A stretch of DNA of 64,000 nt from Vibrio gigantis (GCF_024347515.1 NZ_AP025492.1:372001-436000), one strand, 5' to 3'; positions 18,876 through 29,415 are shown, counted from the first letter of the stretch. Numbers and translations are program-made. The notes: a model not told the origin generated them from the letters alone.

Positions 18876-21455
18876 TTACGCGCTAATCTCATCCTTACGA
18901 GCACGTCTTCTTTGGTTCATCGCTAAACCAATCAAAATGATCAGAGCTGGTAAGAATACCCACTCTTTCATTGGTCGATCTGCATCTTGGATAACGGATT
19001 TGATTTCCCAATCGAAATCAATACCAGCCGCTTCTGCAGGGCTACCGAACTCAACCATATCAACAATCATCTTGCCTTCAGATTCAGTCAACATTAGACC
19101 CATAGAGGCAATACGATCTTCACTTGAGGTCGCAGAATCTTCAAACGGTAGGCGAACAGTCTTTTCAGAATAGTCACCTTCTAAGTTTTCGCCACCCACT
19201 CTTAGTTCAAGTGATTGTCCCACATCCAGCTTTTCTGTGATTTGAGCAATCTCAACTCCAGGTGAAAGAACTTTCTCTGGGTAAATCATGTCCCACCAGA
19301 AGCCAGGGCGGAAGAAAGTGAAGGTCAATGCAATCAGCAGAACCGTTTCCCACCACTTGTTCTTAGTAAACCACCAACCTTGTGTTGCAGCTGCGAAGAT
19401 AAGTACCGCAGTTACAGATGAGAAGATAGTTAGTGCTAAGTGCCACCAAGAATCAATGCCCATCAGCAGTAGCTGAGTGTTGAAGATGAACATGAACGGC
19501 AAGATCGCGGTACGGATATCGTAGGTGAAGCCTTGGATACCAGTGCGGATCGGGTCTGATTTCGCAATTGCCGCTGCAGCAAATGCCGCAAGACCTACAG
19601 GAGGTGTGTCATCCGCAAGAATACCGAAGTAGAACACGAATAAGTGCACCGCAATCAGTGGGATGATAAGACCGTGTGCTGCACCTAGGGTCACAATTAC
19701 TGGTGCCATCAGTGTCGATACAACGATGTAGTTTGCTGTGGTTGGCAAGCCCATACCTAGGATCAAGCTGATTACCGCAGTGAAGAGCAGCATAAGGATG
19801 ATGCTACCGCCTGAGATAAACTCAACGAAGTCAGTCATTACAAGACCGATACCCGTCAGCGTTACCACGCCTACAACAGTACCAGCAGCTGCTGTAGCCA
19901 CACCGATACCGATCATGTTACGTGCGCCTGAAACCAAGCTTTCAGCTAGGTCAACGAAGCCTGCTTTGGTTTGCTCTGCGAGATCGTCTGATTTGTTCAT
20001 CAGAGTCATCAAAGGACGTTGTGTGATCAAGATGAAGATCATGAACACTGTTGCCCAGAATGCAGACAAACCAGGTGAGAAACGTTCAACAGTCAGACAC
20101 CAAACTAGAACTACGATAGGCAGTAGGAAGTGCAAACCTGATTTAATCGTAGGGCCTGGATCCGGAACCTCTTTTAGATCCGCATCGATTTCCATGCCAC
20201 CTTCAGCTGCGTATTTTGCAGATACGCGAACCAAAGCAACGTAAGCGATTAATAGCGCCACAGTCACGATAGGTGTTGCCGCATCGCCAAACACATCTTT
20301 CGTCCAACCCACACCGTAGTAAACCGCGGCACTGATAACACATAGACCTAAAATGGTGCCAGTGAAAGACAGTAGGCTTTGTACGATAGTTGGTGTGTGA
20401 CGACGAGGTAGACCTGTCATACCTGCTTTACATGCTTCTAGGTGAACAATGTAAATCAGAGCAATATAAGAGATCAGAGCTGGAAGTAGCGCCGCTTTGA
20501 TTACTTCTACATACGAGATGCCCACATATTCAACCATCAGGAATGCCGCAGCACCCATGATAGGTGGTGTTAGCTGACCGTTGGTTGAAGCTGCTACTTC
20601 TACCGCACCGGCTTTTGTTCCCGGGAAACCAACACGCTTCATTAGCGGGATAGTAAAGGTACCTGTGGTTACTACGTTCGCAATAGATGAACCTGATACC
20701 AGACCAGATAAACCAGATGCTACAACGGCAGCTTTCGCAGGACCGCCTTTCATGTGACCAAGCAGTGAGAATGCGACTTTAATAAAGTAAGCACCAGCTC
20801 CGGCACGCTCTAGCATTGCACCAAACAGTACAAACAAGAATACGAATGACGTTGATACGCCAAGAGCAACACCGAATACACCTTCAGTTGTTAGCCACAG
20901 GTGTGACATTGCCTTGTTCAGGCTCGCACCTTTGTGGGCAATAACGTCTGGCATGTGTGGGCCGCCAAAGGTGTAAAGTAGGAATACTGCTGCCACAACC
21001 ATAAGAGGTGGACCCAAAGCGCGTCGTGTTGCTTCAAGCAGTAAAACCATACCGAATACGGCCGCAACAATATCGAATGTTGTTGGTGCGCCCGAGCGCC
21101 CGGCGAGTTCAGTATAGAAAATATAGATATAAGAAGCTGAAAAGCTACCTACAAGCGCTAGTATCCAATCGACTGCAGGGATGCGATCCCTAGGCGAGTT
21201 CTTCATGGCTGGATAAGCGGTAAAGGCTAGGAAAATAGCAAACGTAAGGTGAATTGCTCGAGCTTCAGTGTCGTTTAAAATTGCGAAGTTAAAAATGAAC
21301 GGCAGCGGAGATGCATACCAAAGTTGGAACAATGACCAACATAGAGGCACAAACCATAAAATACGGCCTTGGATACCACGAGGGCTACGCGCACCAGTAT
21401 CTGATTGTGCCACCATTTCTTGCACATCTGGAGACGGTGATGTTGTCTGCGTCAT
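18876..21455 (-). CDS. TAXI-type TRAP transporter fused permease (DctQM-like) with DUF3394 tail
   Basis: Very hydrophobic 859-residue permease in which the small (DctQ-like) and large (DctM-like) membrane subunits are one polypeptide, as usual for TAXI TRAP systems. Family signatures include SGLVSGSSIANVVTTG and LGMGLPTTANYIV. After the last DctM helices there is a soluble segment of about 110 residues with a PDZ-like stretch (VEFGSPAEAAGIDFDW) and then one more membrane helix, matching the DUF3394 extension. I start at ATG 21455 because AAGGA lies 8 bases upstream; the longer in-frame start at 21503 has none. Driven by the ion gradient; the substrate is unknown. Confidence 0.93.
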   Translation of the reverse strand: MTQTTSPSPDVQEMVAQSDTGARSPRGIQGRILWFVPLCWSLFQLWYASPLPFIFNFAILNDTEARAIHLTFAIFLAFTAYPAMKNSPRDRIPAVDWILALVGSFSASYIYIFYTELAGRSGAPTTFDIVAAVFGMVLLLEATRRALGPPLMVVAAVFLLYTFGGPHMPDVIAHKGASLNKAMSHLWLTTEGVFGVALGVSTSFVFLFVLFGAMLERAGAGAYFIKVAFSLLGHMKGGPAKAAVVASGLSGLVSGSSIANVVTTGTFTIPLMKRVGFPGTKAGAVEVAASTNGQLTPPIMGAAAFLMVEYVGISYVEVIKAALLPALISYIALIYIVHLEACKAGMTGLPRRHTPTIVQSLLSFTGTILGLCVISAAVYYGVGWTKDVFGDAATPIVTVALLIAYVALVRVSAKYAAEGGMEIDADLKEVPDPGPTIKSGLHFLLPIVVLVWCLTVERFSPGLSAFWATVFMIFILITQRPLMTLMNKSDDLAEQTKAGFVDLAESLVSGARNMIGIGVATAAAGTVVGVVTLTGIGLVMTDFVEFISGGSIILMLLFTAVISLILGMGLPTTANYIVVSTLMAPVIVTLGAAHGLIIPLIAVHLFVFYFGILADDTPPVGLAAFAAAAIAKSDPIRTGIQGFTYDIRTAILPFMFIFNTQLLLMGIDSWWHLALTIFSSVTAVLIFAAATQGWWFTKNKWWETVLLIALTFTFFRPGFWWDMIYPEKVLSPGVEIAQITEKLDVGQSLELRVGGENLEGDYSEKTVRLPFEDSATSSEDRIASMGLMLTESEGKMIVDMVEFGSPAEAAGIDFDWEIKSVIQDADRPMKEWVFLPALIILIGLAMNQRRRARKDEISA

Positions 21456-21659
21456 GTACTTTATCCTTATTATTGATGGTCTGCCTTTTCTTACGAACAA
21501 CAAACGTTATTTATTTCCTATCTAGTGTAGTGAATGGATAGGGAAATGCGTTCTTTGTTCGTCTTTGTCTTAGGCTTGATACGAAGGTAAGTCCTCCAAA
21601 TTGGAGAAACTTAAAGGGTTGTTCTTTCCACTTAAGTTATTTTTATAAAACGTGAAAAG

Positions 21660-21688
21660 CCAATAAGGAGGGCTAGCCTCCTTATTGG
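21660..21688 (-). terminator. Intercistronic hairpin between TAXI binding protein and permease genes
   Basis: Twelve-base arms CCAATAAGGAGG / CCTCCTTATTGG with a 5-base loop, 20 bases after the binding-protein stop on the minus strand, and only a short T-rich stretch beyond. Probably a partial terminator or mRNA stabiliser that favours the abundant binding protein over the permease. Confidence 0.6.
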
Positions 21689-21709
21689 TGTAGTAGGCTT
21701 AAAGTAGAA

Positions 21710-22678
21710 TTACTTTAGAAGGCCCACTTCTTTGTAGTATTTTGCTGCGCCTGGGTGAAGAGGGATAGAGATACCCGCTTTAACCATGTCTTCTTTCTTC
21801 AGGTTAGCAAATGCTGGGTGTAGGCGTTTGAAAGTGTCAAAGTTTTCAAATACTGCCTTAGCAACGTTGTATGCAACTTCTTCAGAAACGTCTGAAGTAG
21901 TTACCATAGTTGCAGCAACACCGAAGCTGTTTACGTCAGCGTCTGTACCACGGTACATGCCAGCAGGGACTGTGCTGTATGCGTAGTATGGGTTTTCAGC
22001 TACGATTTTGTCGATCTGTGGACCCGTTGCTGAAACCAGTTTTGCATCACAAGACGTCGTTGCTTCTTTGATTGATCCGTTCGGGTGACCAACCATGTAG
22101 ATGAATGCATCAATCTTGTTATCACAAAGTGCTTGTGAACGCTCAGAACCTTTAAGTTCAGAAGCAAGCTTGAAGCTGTCGTTAGTCCAGCCCATAGCGT
22201 CCATTACAACACCCATCGTTGCACGGTCACCAGAACCTGGGTTACCAATGTTTACACGCTTACCAGCTAGGTCAGACACATTGTTGATGCCAGCATCGGT
22301 ACGAGCGATGATGTTGAACGGTTCTGTATGTAGAGAGAACATAGCGCGAAGTTTCTTGTATTCGCCCTGATCTTTGAACTTACTTGTACCGTTGTAGCCG
22401 TGGTATTGCCAGTCCGATTGAACAACACCGAAATCTAGTTCACCAGCACGGATGGTGTTAACGTTGTAGATTGAACCACCAGTAGACTCTACAGAACAAC
22501 GAATGTTGTGGTCTTTGCGGCCTTTGTTCACTAGCTTACAAATCGCACCACCAGTTGGGTAGTAAACACCCGTTACTGAACCAGTACCAATTGTGATGAA
22601 CTCTTGAGCGTTAACTGCGCCAGCGCCCATTACAGCAGCTGCAATAGCCCCAACTTTAATAAGTTTGGTAAATGCCAT
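21710..22678 (-). CDS. TAXI-family TRAP solute-binding protein
   Basis: Periplasmic substrate-binding subunit of 322 residues. A clear signal peptide ([20 protein letters not shown], cleavage expected after VNA) is followed by the TAXI domain with [20 protein letters not shown] and the [20 protein letters not shown] segment. It delivers its ligand to the fused permease encoded downstream. TAXI proteins of this type bind small carboxylates or amino acids such as glutamate in the few studied cases; the ligand cannot be read here. A strong GGAAGGG site precedes the ATG. Confidence 0.94.
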   Translation of the reverse strand: MAFTKLIKVGAIAAAVMGAGAVNAQEFITIGTGSVTGVYYPTGGAICKLVNKGRKDHNIRCSVESTGGSIYNVNTIRAGELDFGVVQSDWQYHGYNGTSKFKDQGEYKKLRAMFSLHTEPFNIIARTDAGINNVSDLAGKRVNIGNPGSGDRATMGVVMDAMGWTNDSFKLASELKGSERSQALCDNKIDAFIYMVGHPNGSIKEATTSCDAKLVSATGPQIDKIVAENPYYAYSTVPAGMYRGTDADVNSFGVAATMVTTSDVSEEVAYNVAKAVFENFDTFKRLHPAFANLKKEDMVKAGISIPLHPGAAKYYKEVGLLK

Positions 22679-23020
22679 GAATTTCCCTTCCTTTATTCAT
22701 TATTAACCCTGAAACAATTGTAGTCGTTTCTGGAGTTTCCTATTTGGAAACGGCACCTTTTTCAATCCATGTGATGAAAAAGTGGCTGAATAATATCAAA
22801 AATTGGCAGAAAATTACTCGAATGTTAAAAGATATAGCTAAAAAATCTAACAAATGATGTCTAGAACTCGTGTTTCATTTGCTACTGAGTTTTTTAAAAT
22901 CAATGATTTAGTGTGATTTTAGGAAGGGGAGATAGATATTCTAGGATGTGATTTGGATCACGAAGCGAATAGATGTTCGCGATCCATTACTAAGGCTGAT
23001 AGTTATGAAACAGTGATCAA
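22679..23020. other. Intergenic region upstream of the TRAP operon
   Basis: About 340 AT-rich bases between the argR stop and the binding-protein start, both genes on the minus strand. A CRP-like palindrome lies at 22947-22962, with a minus-strand TAAAAT (22921-22916) about 25 bases further on that could be the -10 element, implying a leader of around 230 bases. I see no gene. Confidence 0.5.
22947..22962. promoter_or_regulatory. CRP-like site for the TAXI TRAP operon
   Basis: TGTGA-TTTGGA-TCACG matches the CRP consensus TGTGA-N6-TCACA at all but the last base. Its centre is about 45 bases upstream of the start predicted from the TAAAAT at 22921-22916, close to activating class II spacing. 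Catabolite control of a carboxylate transporter would be expected. Confidence 0.6.
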
Positions 23021-23491
23021 CTATCCTGCGTATTCAAACAGTTCGCACACTGAATCAAACAGTTGCTTAGTGGTAACCGATAACGTTGGAGTGATAAAGA
23101 TAGTATCATCACCTGCGACTACGCCTAGTATGCCTTCAGACTTACCTAGTGAGTCTAATAAACGAGCAATCAGTTGCGCTGCGCCAGGGCCAGTGTGTAT
23201 CACTACTAATGCATTGTTGTGGTCAATATCTAACACCAACTCTCTTAAAGAGCTCGAAACCGTCGGGACGCCAAGCTCAGCAGGAAGACAGTAAACCATC
23301 TCCATTTTTGCGTTACGAGTTCGAACGGCACCAAACTTGGTTAACATACGCGAGACTTTAGACTGGTTGATGCTTTCAAAACCTTCGTGTTTTAGGGCAT
23401 CCACAATTTCGCCTTGTGAGCCAAAACGTTCTTCTTTTAGTAAGGCTTTAAATGCACGAACTAAGTTGTCTTGCTTTTCTGTATTGCGCAT
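23021..23491 (-). CDS. argR: Arginine repressor ArgR
   Basis: ArgR (156 residues) is the arginine-dependent hexameric repressor of arginine biosynthesis and a cofactor in Xer recombination. An N-terminal winged helix (about 1-75, with [20 protein letters not shown]) precedes the oligomerisation and arginine-binding domain with [15 protein letters not shown] and the [11 protein letters not shown] motif. Length equals that of enteric ArgR. It is divergent from mdh, the usual gammaproteobacterial arrangement. An imperfect ARG-box-like stretch (CGCATACATATTCA, 23532-23545) lies 40 bases upstream, consistent with autorepression, but the match is weak. Confidence 0.96.
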   Translation of the reverse strand: MRNTEKQDNLVRAFKALLKEERFGSQGEIVDALKHEGFESINQSKVSRMLTKFGAVRTRNAKMEMVYCLPAELGVPTVSSSLRELVLDIDHNNALVVIHTGPGAAQLIARLLDSLGKSEGILGVVAGDDTIFITPTLSVTTKQLFDSVCELFEYAG

Positions 23492-23822
23492 ATGTCATTC
23501 TTATTCATTAACAAAGATGTTTGCATATTCTCGCATACATATTCAATTTTAGCCAAAATATCCCAGTAATTTGTTAGTCATATCACTGTAAATATTTAAT
23601 AGAATAATGTGTTATTTGCGACGACTTATTTTGTTATTTCAGTTGATTATCGCCATAATGCGAACTCGCTGTGTAGCACGGTTTTATTGACTTGCGCGAA
23701 GTCGCAAAGCTAGCGTTAATTGATTGTAATCACTTTGTGATTAATATAGTTTTTAACTTAGATTTAGCTCAAGAATTACCCTACAAAGAATTTATAAGAG
23801 AAAGCTCTCAAGGAGAATAACA
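23492..23822. other. Divergent argR-mdh control region
   Basis: 331 AT-rich bases without a gene. It holds an imperfect ARG-box candidate near argR (23532-23545) and a 17-base palindrome TAATCAC-TTT-GTGATTA (23727-23743) about 80 bases before mdh. I see no further structure. Confidence 0.5.
23727..23743. promoter_or_regulatory. Palindromic operator-like site upstream of mdh
   Basis: Seven-base arms TAATCAC / GTGATTA around TTT. The half-site order (TCAC then GTGA) is the reverse of a CRP site, so another dimeric regulator, or none, may bind. Confidence 0.35.
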
Positions 23823-24758
23823 ATGAAAGTAGCTGTTATTGGTGCCGCTGGTGGCATCGGTCAAGCCCTAGCCCTACTACTTAAGAACCGCCTACCTGCT
23901 GGTTCTGATCTTGCACTTTACGATATTGCACCGGTAACACCGGGTGTTGCTGCCGATCTTAGCCATATCCCAACGCCTGTTTCGATCAAAGGTTACGCGG
24001 GTGAAGATCCAACTCCAGCACTAGAAGGTGCGGATGTTGTGCTTATTTCTGCGGGTGTTGCTCGTAAGCCAGGTATGGATCGTGCGGATCTTTTCAATGT
24101 AAACGCTGGTATTGTTAAGTCTCTTGCAGAGAAAATCGCAGTTACTTGTCCTACTGCTTGTGTTGGCATCATCACTAACCCAGTAAACACAACAGTGCCA
24201 ATCGCGGCTGAAGTACTTAAGAAAGCAGGCGTTTACGATAAGCGTCGTTTATTCGGTATTACCACTCTTGATGTGATTCGTTCTGAAACGTTCGTTGCTG
24301 AACTAAAAGATAAAGATCCAGGCGACATCCGTGTCCCTGTTATTGGTGGTCACTCTGGTGTAACAATCCTTCCTCTTCTTTCTCAAGTTGAAGGTGTAGA
24401 GTTCACTGACGAAGAAATCGCAGCGCTAACGACTCGCATCCAAAATGCTGGTACGGAAGTAGTAGAAGCTAAAGCGGGTGGCGGTAGTGCGACACTGTCT
24501 ATGGGTCAAGCGGCTTGTCGTTTCGGTCTTGCATTAGTTAAAGCTCTTCAAGGCGAAGAGAACGTGATTGAGTGTGCATACGTTGAAGGTGAAGGCGAGC
24601 ATGCACCATTCTTCGCACAACCAGTTAAACTTGGTAAAGAGGGTGCAGAAGCTATCCTTAGCTACGGTGAACTGAGCGACTTCGAACGCAATGCTCTAGA
24701 CAGCATGCTTGAAACGCTAAATGGCGATATTGAGATTGGTGTTGAGTTCGCTAAGTAA
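23823..24758 (+). CDS. mdh: Malate dehydrogenase
   Basis: NAD-dependent malate dehydrogenase (311 residues) of the TCA cycle. The N-terminal [20 protein letters not shown] is the Rossmann glycine motif. Substrate-binding Arg residues lie in [12 protein letters not shown], and the catalytic His is in [15 protein letters not shown]. Length is that of the enterobacterial enzyme (312). An AAGGAG site precedes the ATG. It is monocistronic with a terminator directly after the stop. Confidence 0.98.
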   Translation: MKVAVIGAAGGIGQALALLLKNRLPAGSDLALYDIAPVTPGVAADLSHIPTPVSIKGYAGEDPTPALEGADVVLISAGVARKPGMDRADLFNVNAGIVKSLAEKIAVTCPTACVGIITNPVNTTVPIAAEVLKKAGVYDKRRLFGITTLDVIRSETFVAELKDKDPGDIRVPVIGGHSGVTILPLLSQVEGVEFTDEEIAALTTRIQNAGTEVVEAKAGGGSATLSMGQAACRFGLALVKALQGEENVIECAYVEGEGEHAPFFAQPVKLGKEGAEAILSYGELSDFERNALDSMLETLNGDIEIGVEFAK

Positions 24759-24798
24759 GCGAGACGCTATTTAATTCAGCCTAAAAGTTAAGTAATAA

Positions 24799-24826
24799 GA
24801 GCCGGTCATTATGATCGGCTTTTTTG
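24799..24826 (+). terminator. Intrinsic terminator after mdh
   Basis: Stem AGCCGGTCAT / ATGATCGGCT with one mismatch and a run of six T. Confidence 0.85.
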
Positions 24827-24883
24827 ATCCTAGAGTTCAAGCTACTCGTATTTTCCTCTAACACCAAGTTGAGGGTAAGTTTT

Positions 24884-25075
24884 ATGGCTACTGTTCAGAA
24901 GGGTATGAATGTCGAATATCTGGGGCACTTAGGAAAAGTATTGGTTATTGATGAGCAAGAGCAATATGCCTTAGTAGAGACTTACAATAGGCATGAGCAA
25001 TACGCAGTGCCAATGGAAGAACTTGAAGAAATTGAAGCGCAACTGCCGTTATTATTAGAAGCTAGCCGATATTAA
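24884..25075 (+). CDS. Small conserved-looking protein of unknown function (63 residues)
   Basis: I do not recognise a named family. The ORF opens MATVQKGMNVEYLGHLGKV after a GAGGGT ribosome site 7 bases upstream, which favours this start over the in-frame ATG at 24824, which lies in the mdh terminator. The composition is acidic (many Glu, few Lys). The N-terminal half reads like a short beta-barrel (VEYLGHLGKVLVIDEQEQYALVE), and the C-terminal half is a Glu/Leu-rich helix. It has no signal peptide or membrane segment. It is bracketed by two terminators, so is probably its own transcript. Confidence 0.7.
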   Translation: MATVQKGMNVEYLGHLGKVLVIDEQEQYALVETYNRHEQYAVPMEELEEIEAQLPLLLEASRY

Positions 25076-25107
25076 AATTGGTTCTCTTAGAAATATTTGT
25101 TCAGATC

Positions 25108-25133
25108 AAAAAAGAGCCCAAAGGCTCTTTTTT
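25108..25133. terminator. Bidirectional terminator before ispB
   Basis: Stem AAAAAAGAGCC / GGCTCTTTTTT with loop CAAA, A and T runs on both sides, between convergent genes. Confidence 0.92.
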
Positions 25134-25176
25134 ATTATCTATGTAATGTTGTCTATTCAGAAGACAGTCTACAAAG

Positions 25177-26148
25177 TTACTTGTTGCGTTTAACAGCCAA
25201 GTGAGCAAGTGTGGTTAGTGCTTGCTTATATTCAGAGTCAGGCAGTACAGATAGCTCAGCAATCGCTTTATCGGCTTCTTCATAGGCTTTATTAGTTGTG
25301 TACTCTAATGAGCCTGTCTCTTTCATTACAGCCATAATATCGTCGAGACGCTCCATGCCGTTCGCTTTTTCAATCGCTTCACGAATCATGCTTGCTTGTT
25401 CAGGAGAGCCATTATGCATTGCGTAAAGTAGAGGCAGTGTCGGTTTGCCTTCGGCTAGGTCGTCACCAACGTTCTTGCCCATCTCTTTACCATCAGCCGT
25501 GTAGTCCATCACATCGTCAATCAGTTGGAATGCAGTGCCTAGGTACTTACCATAGTTCTGCATAGCCGTTTCGATTTCAGGTGCTGACTCAGTAAGAATC
25601 GCACCAATTTGGGTCGCAGCTTCGAACAAGCGAGCAGTCTTAGAGTAGATAACCTGCATGTAGCTTTCTTCTGTGGTGTCTGGGTTATTGCAGTTCATTA
25701 ATTGTTGAACTTCACCCTCGGCAATCACGTTTACCGCTTCACTCATTAACTCAAGGATCTTTAAAGATCCTAGTGTTGTCATCATTTGGAACGAGCGAGT
25801 ATAAATAAAGTCACCCACCAAAACGCTAGCAGCATTACCAAAAGCAGCGTTGGCTGTCGCTTTACCGCGTCTCATGTCCGATTCGTCAACGACATCATCA
25901 TGAAGCAGGGTGGCGGTGTGAATAAACTCGATAAAGGCTGCTGAGGTGATATGAGCTTCACCTTGGTAACCAAGTGCGCGAGCAGATAAAAGAGCAAGCA
26001 AAGGGCGTAGGCGTTTGCCACCACCGCTAACGATATAAAAACCAAGCTGGTTGATTAAACTTACGTCAGAATTAAGTTGGGCTTGAATTGTTTCATTCAC
26101 TTTTGCCATATCATTGGCAGTAAGCGTTTGGATAGCTTTAAAATCCAT
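25177..26148 (-). CDS. ispB: Octaprenyl diphosphate synthase
   Basis: Long-chain trans-prenyltransferase (323 residues) that builds the C40 side chain of ubiquinone and menaquinone. Both aspartate-rich motifs are present: LLHDDVVDESDMRRG (first, DDxxD) and QLIDDVMDY (second). The N-terminal GGGKRLRPLLALLSARALG substrate-binding segment is typical. It is divergent from rplU, the conserved arrangement around this gene in gammaproteobacteria. Confidence 0.96.
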   Translation of the reverse strand: MDFKAIQTLTANDMAKVNETIQAQLNSDVSLINQLGFYIVSGGGKRLRPLLALLSARALGYQGEAHITSAAFIEFIHTATLLHDDVVDESDMRRGKATANAAFGNAASVLVGDFIYTRSFQMMTTLGSLKILELMSEAVNVIAEGEVQQLMNCNNPDTTEESYMQVIYSKTARLFEAATQIGAILTESAPEIETAMQNYGKYLGTAFQLIDDVMDYTADGKEMGKNVGDDLAEGKPTLPLLYAMHNGSPEQASMIREAIEKANGMERLDDIMAVMKETGSLEYTTNKAYEEADKAIAELSVLPDSEYKQALTTLAHLAVKRNK

Positions 26149-26305
26149 TGTTCATCCGGCTGAAGTTAGACCCTGTAAGGCTTATACGTTGTATTTAATT
26201 GTTGAATAATACACTAAAAAACGTTGATTAATACATCGCTAAAGGGCATGATTGCCGCACTTTTCTTTGGCGAACAGGTTTTCGCCAATTTTTTAAAAAT
26301 ATGGC

Positions 26306-26334
26306 TTGTCATAGCGCCATGATTCCCGTAGAAT
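26306..26334 (+). promoter_or_regulatory. Sigma-70 promoter of rplU-rpmA
   Basis: -35 TTGTCA (26306-26311), 17-base spacer, -10 TAGAAT (26329-26334). A GC-rich stretch (CTGCGCCC) follows the -10, as at stringently controlled ribosomal promoters. Predicted start near 26341, giving a leader of about 75 bases. Confidence 0.75.
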
Positions 26335-26416
26335 CTGCGCCCTATTGATTAGTTTAGCGCACACCCGAGTTGTACAATTAACAACCATAGGCTGTGCGGA
26401 AAAAGCGGAGTAAAAT

Positions 26417-26728
26417 ATGTACGCTGTTTTCCAATCTGGTGGCAAACAACACCGAGTAAGCGAAGGTCAAACACTTCGTTTAGAGAAATTAGACGTTGAA
26501 ACTGGTGCAACTGTTGAATTTGATAAAGTTCTTCTTGTTGCTAACGGCGAAGAAATCGCTGTTGGTGCACCTCTTGTTGAAGGTGGCAAGGTTACTGCAG
26601 AAGTAGTACAACACGGTCGTGGCGATAAAGTAAAAATCGTTAAGTTCCGTCGTCGTAAGCACTCGCGTAAGCAAGCTGGTCACCGTCAGTGGTTCACTGA
26701 AGTGAAAATCACTGGCATTAACGCTTAA
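26417..26728 (+). CDS. rplU: 50S ribosomal protein L21
   Basis: Ribosomal protein bL21 (103 residues), which binds 23S rRNA. It opens [20 protein letters not shown] and ends in the basic rRNA-binding stretch [18 protein letters not shown]. Length matches the family exactly. It is first of the rplU-rpmA pair, 19 bases ahead of rpmA. Confidence 0.99.
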   Translation: MYAVFQSGGKQHRVSEGQTLRLEKLDVETGATVEFDKVLLVANGEEIAVGAPLVEGGKVTAEVVQHGRGDKVKIVKFRRRKHSRKQAGHRQWFTEVKITGINA

Positions 26729-26747
26729 GTATTAGGAGAGTTTAACA

Positions 26748-27005
26748 ATGGCACATAAAAAAGCTGGCGGTTCTACTAATAACGGCCGCGATTCAGAAAG
26801 CAAACGTCTTGGTGTTAAGCGTTTTGGTGGTGAATCTGTTCTTGCAGGTAACATCATCGTTCGTCAACGTGGTACTAAGTTCCACGCTGGCACAAACGTT
26901 GGCATCGGTAAAGACCACACTCTTTTCGCTCTTACTGAAGGTAAAGTGAAATTTGCTGTTAAAGGTCCTAAAAACCGTAAGTTTGTAAGCATCGAAGCTG
27001 AGTAA
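26748..27005 (+). CDS. rpmA: 50S ribosomal protein L27
   Basis: Ribosomal protein bL27 (85 residues), whose flexible N-terminus reaches the peptidyl transferase centre. It starts [16 protein letters not shown] with no N-terminal extension, so it needs no processing protease of the kind known in Firmicutes. An AGGAG site lies before the ATG. A strong terminator ends the operon before cgtA. Confidence 0.99.
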   Translation: MAHKKAGGSTNNGRDSESKRLGVKRFGGESVLAGNIIVRQRGTKFHAGTNVGIGKDHTLFALTEGKVKFAVKGPKNRKFVSIEAE

Positions 27006-27054
27006 TTTAATCTTTAACTAGATTATTTTGTTAGCTTTCAAGCTGAATTCAAAA

Positions 27055-27080
27055 GCCCTGCCGATTCGGCAGGGTTTTTT
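27055..27080 (+). terminator. Intrinsic terminator after rpmA
   Basis: Stem CCCTGCC / GGCAGGG with loop GATTC followed by six T. The next 230 bases before cgtA hold no gene and must contain the cgtA promoter, which I could not place. Confidence 0.92.
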
Positions 27081-27307
27081 ATTTATAGCAAGAATAAAAA
27101 AGCAGACGCTCTGGCTTTATTTTTTGAGAAACAGTTTGGCTTTTAAGAAGCCTTGTAGTTCTTAATACATAAAAAGCAAAGAACCTCTCCTTATTTGTTC
27201 CTTGGTTGCAGGTCGGCCTAGATCTTAGGTGATCGATCTAAACACGGATCTGCTAGAATTTATATCACTCCTTGATGAGTGGTAACGCAACGTAAGTGCG
27301 GAGTTAA

Positions 27308-28483
<1,176 letters not shown>

Positions 28484-28542
28484 TCTTCTTAATTTCTCAT
28501 AACGCATCGGTCGCTTCTTCCAAGAACACTGATAGTTTTATT

Positions 28543-28568
28543 AAACCGCAATGAAAATTGCGGTTTTT
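28543..28568 (+). terminator. Intrinsic terminator after cgtA
   Basis: Stem AAACCGCAAT / ATTGCGGTTT with loop GAAA and a T run. Confidence 0.9.
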
Positions 28569-28647
28569 TTGTATCTAAATCATTATGTACTGCCGAACTT
28601 TAATGCAGAATTTATTCTAGATATTTAACGCCTATGGAAGGGAAATC

Positions 28648-29415
28648 ATGGCATCAAAACAAAGAGCGATCTCAAGACTCGTCGCTCAATCTGGACAAAT
28701 GTTATTAGCTCACGGGGCTGAAAGCACATTGGTCGGCGATATCATGCGCCGTATCGGTGTTGCTTGTGGAGTGGATGAGGTTGAAGTTGCACTGTCAGCC
28801 AATGCGTTGGTTGTGACAACAGTAATGAATGATCACTGCATTACCACTACTCGAAGTTGTGCTGATCGTGGTATTAACATGCAGGTTATCACCGACATTC
28901 AACGAATTTGCATCATGATGGAGAAGGGAATTCTTGATTATGATTTGGCTTACAAGAAGATCCAAGGGATCAGCCCTGAACGTTATAATCGCTGGTTGGT
29001 TGTCGTGATGATTGGATTATCGTGTGCCTCTTTTAGCCGCCTTGCAGGCGGAGATTGGCAGGTATTCATGATGACCTTTATCGCTTCAGCCTGCGGTATG
29101 ATCGTCAGACAGGAGATTGGTCATCGCCATTTCAATCCATTATTAAATTTTGCTATCACAGCATTCGTTACCACGACCATCTCTGCTCAGGCAGTACTTT
29201 ACAATATTGGAGGTCAACCCACGATCGTGATGGCTTCATCGGTATTGATGCTAGTACCAGGTTTCCCTTTGATCAACTCCGTTGCTGATATGCTCAAAGG
29301 TCACATTAATATGGGGCTAGCGCGGTTTACCATGGCCAGTTTATTAACTCTGGCGACGAGCTTGGGAATTGTTGCGGCGATGAGTCTATCTGATGTTTGG
29401 GGTTGGGCGAGCTAA
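28648..29415 (+). CDS. yjjP: ThrE-domain inner-membrane exporter subunit, YjjP-like
   Basis: 255-residue membrane protein of the threonine/serine exporter (ThrE) superfamily, N-terminal half. The soluble N-terminal part (about 1-110, with LLAHGAESTLVGDIMRRIG) is followed by about five membrane helices. In E. coli the YjjP-YjjB pair has been linked to succinate export; in Corynebacterium the fused ThrE exports threonine and serine. Its stop overlaps the start of the next gene (TAATG), so the two subunits are coupled. The substrate in this organism is open. Confidence 0.88.
   Translation: MASKQRAISRLVAQSGQMLLAHGAESTLVGDIMRRIGVACGVDEVEVALSANALVVTTVMNDHCITTTRSCADRGINMQVITDIQRICIMMEKGILDYDLAYKKIQGISPERYNRWLVVVMIGLSCASFSRLAGGDWQVFMMTFIASACGMIVRQEIGHRHFNPLLNFAITAFVTTTISAQAVLYNIGGQPTIVMASSVLMLVPGFPLINSVADMLKGHINMGLARFTMASLLTLATSLGIVAAMSLSDVWGWAS

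Noticed and set aside
19738..20244. 168-codon plus-strand ORF opposite the TRAP permease
   Set aside because: Composition is that of antisense membrane-protein code (Ser/Thr/Ile/Pro-rich), with no recognisable domain.
26341..26416. Riboswitch or named ribosomal-protein leader before rplU
   Set aside because: Only a weak GTTGT/ACAAC inverted repeat is visible; not enough to name a motif.
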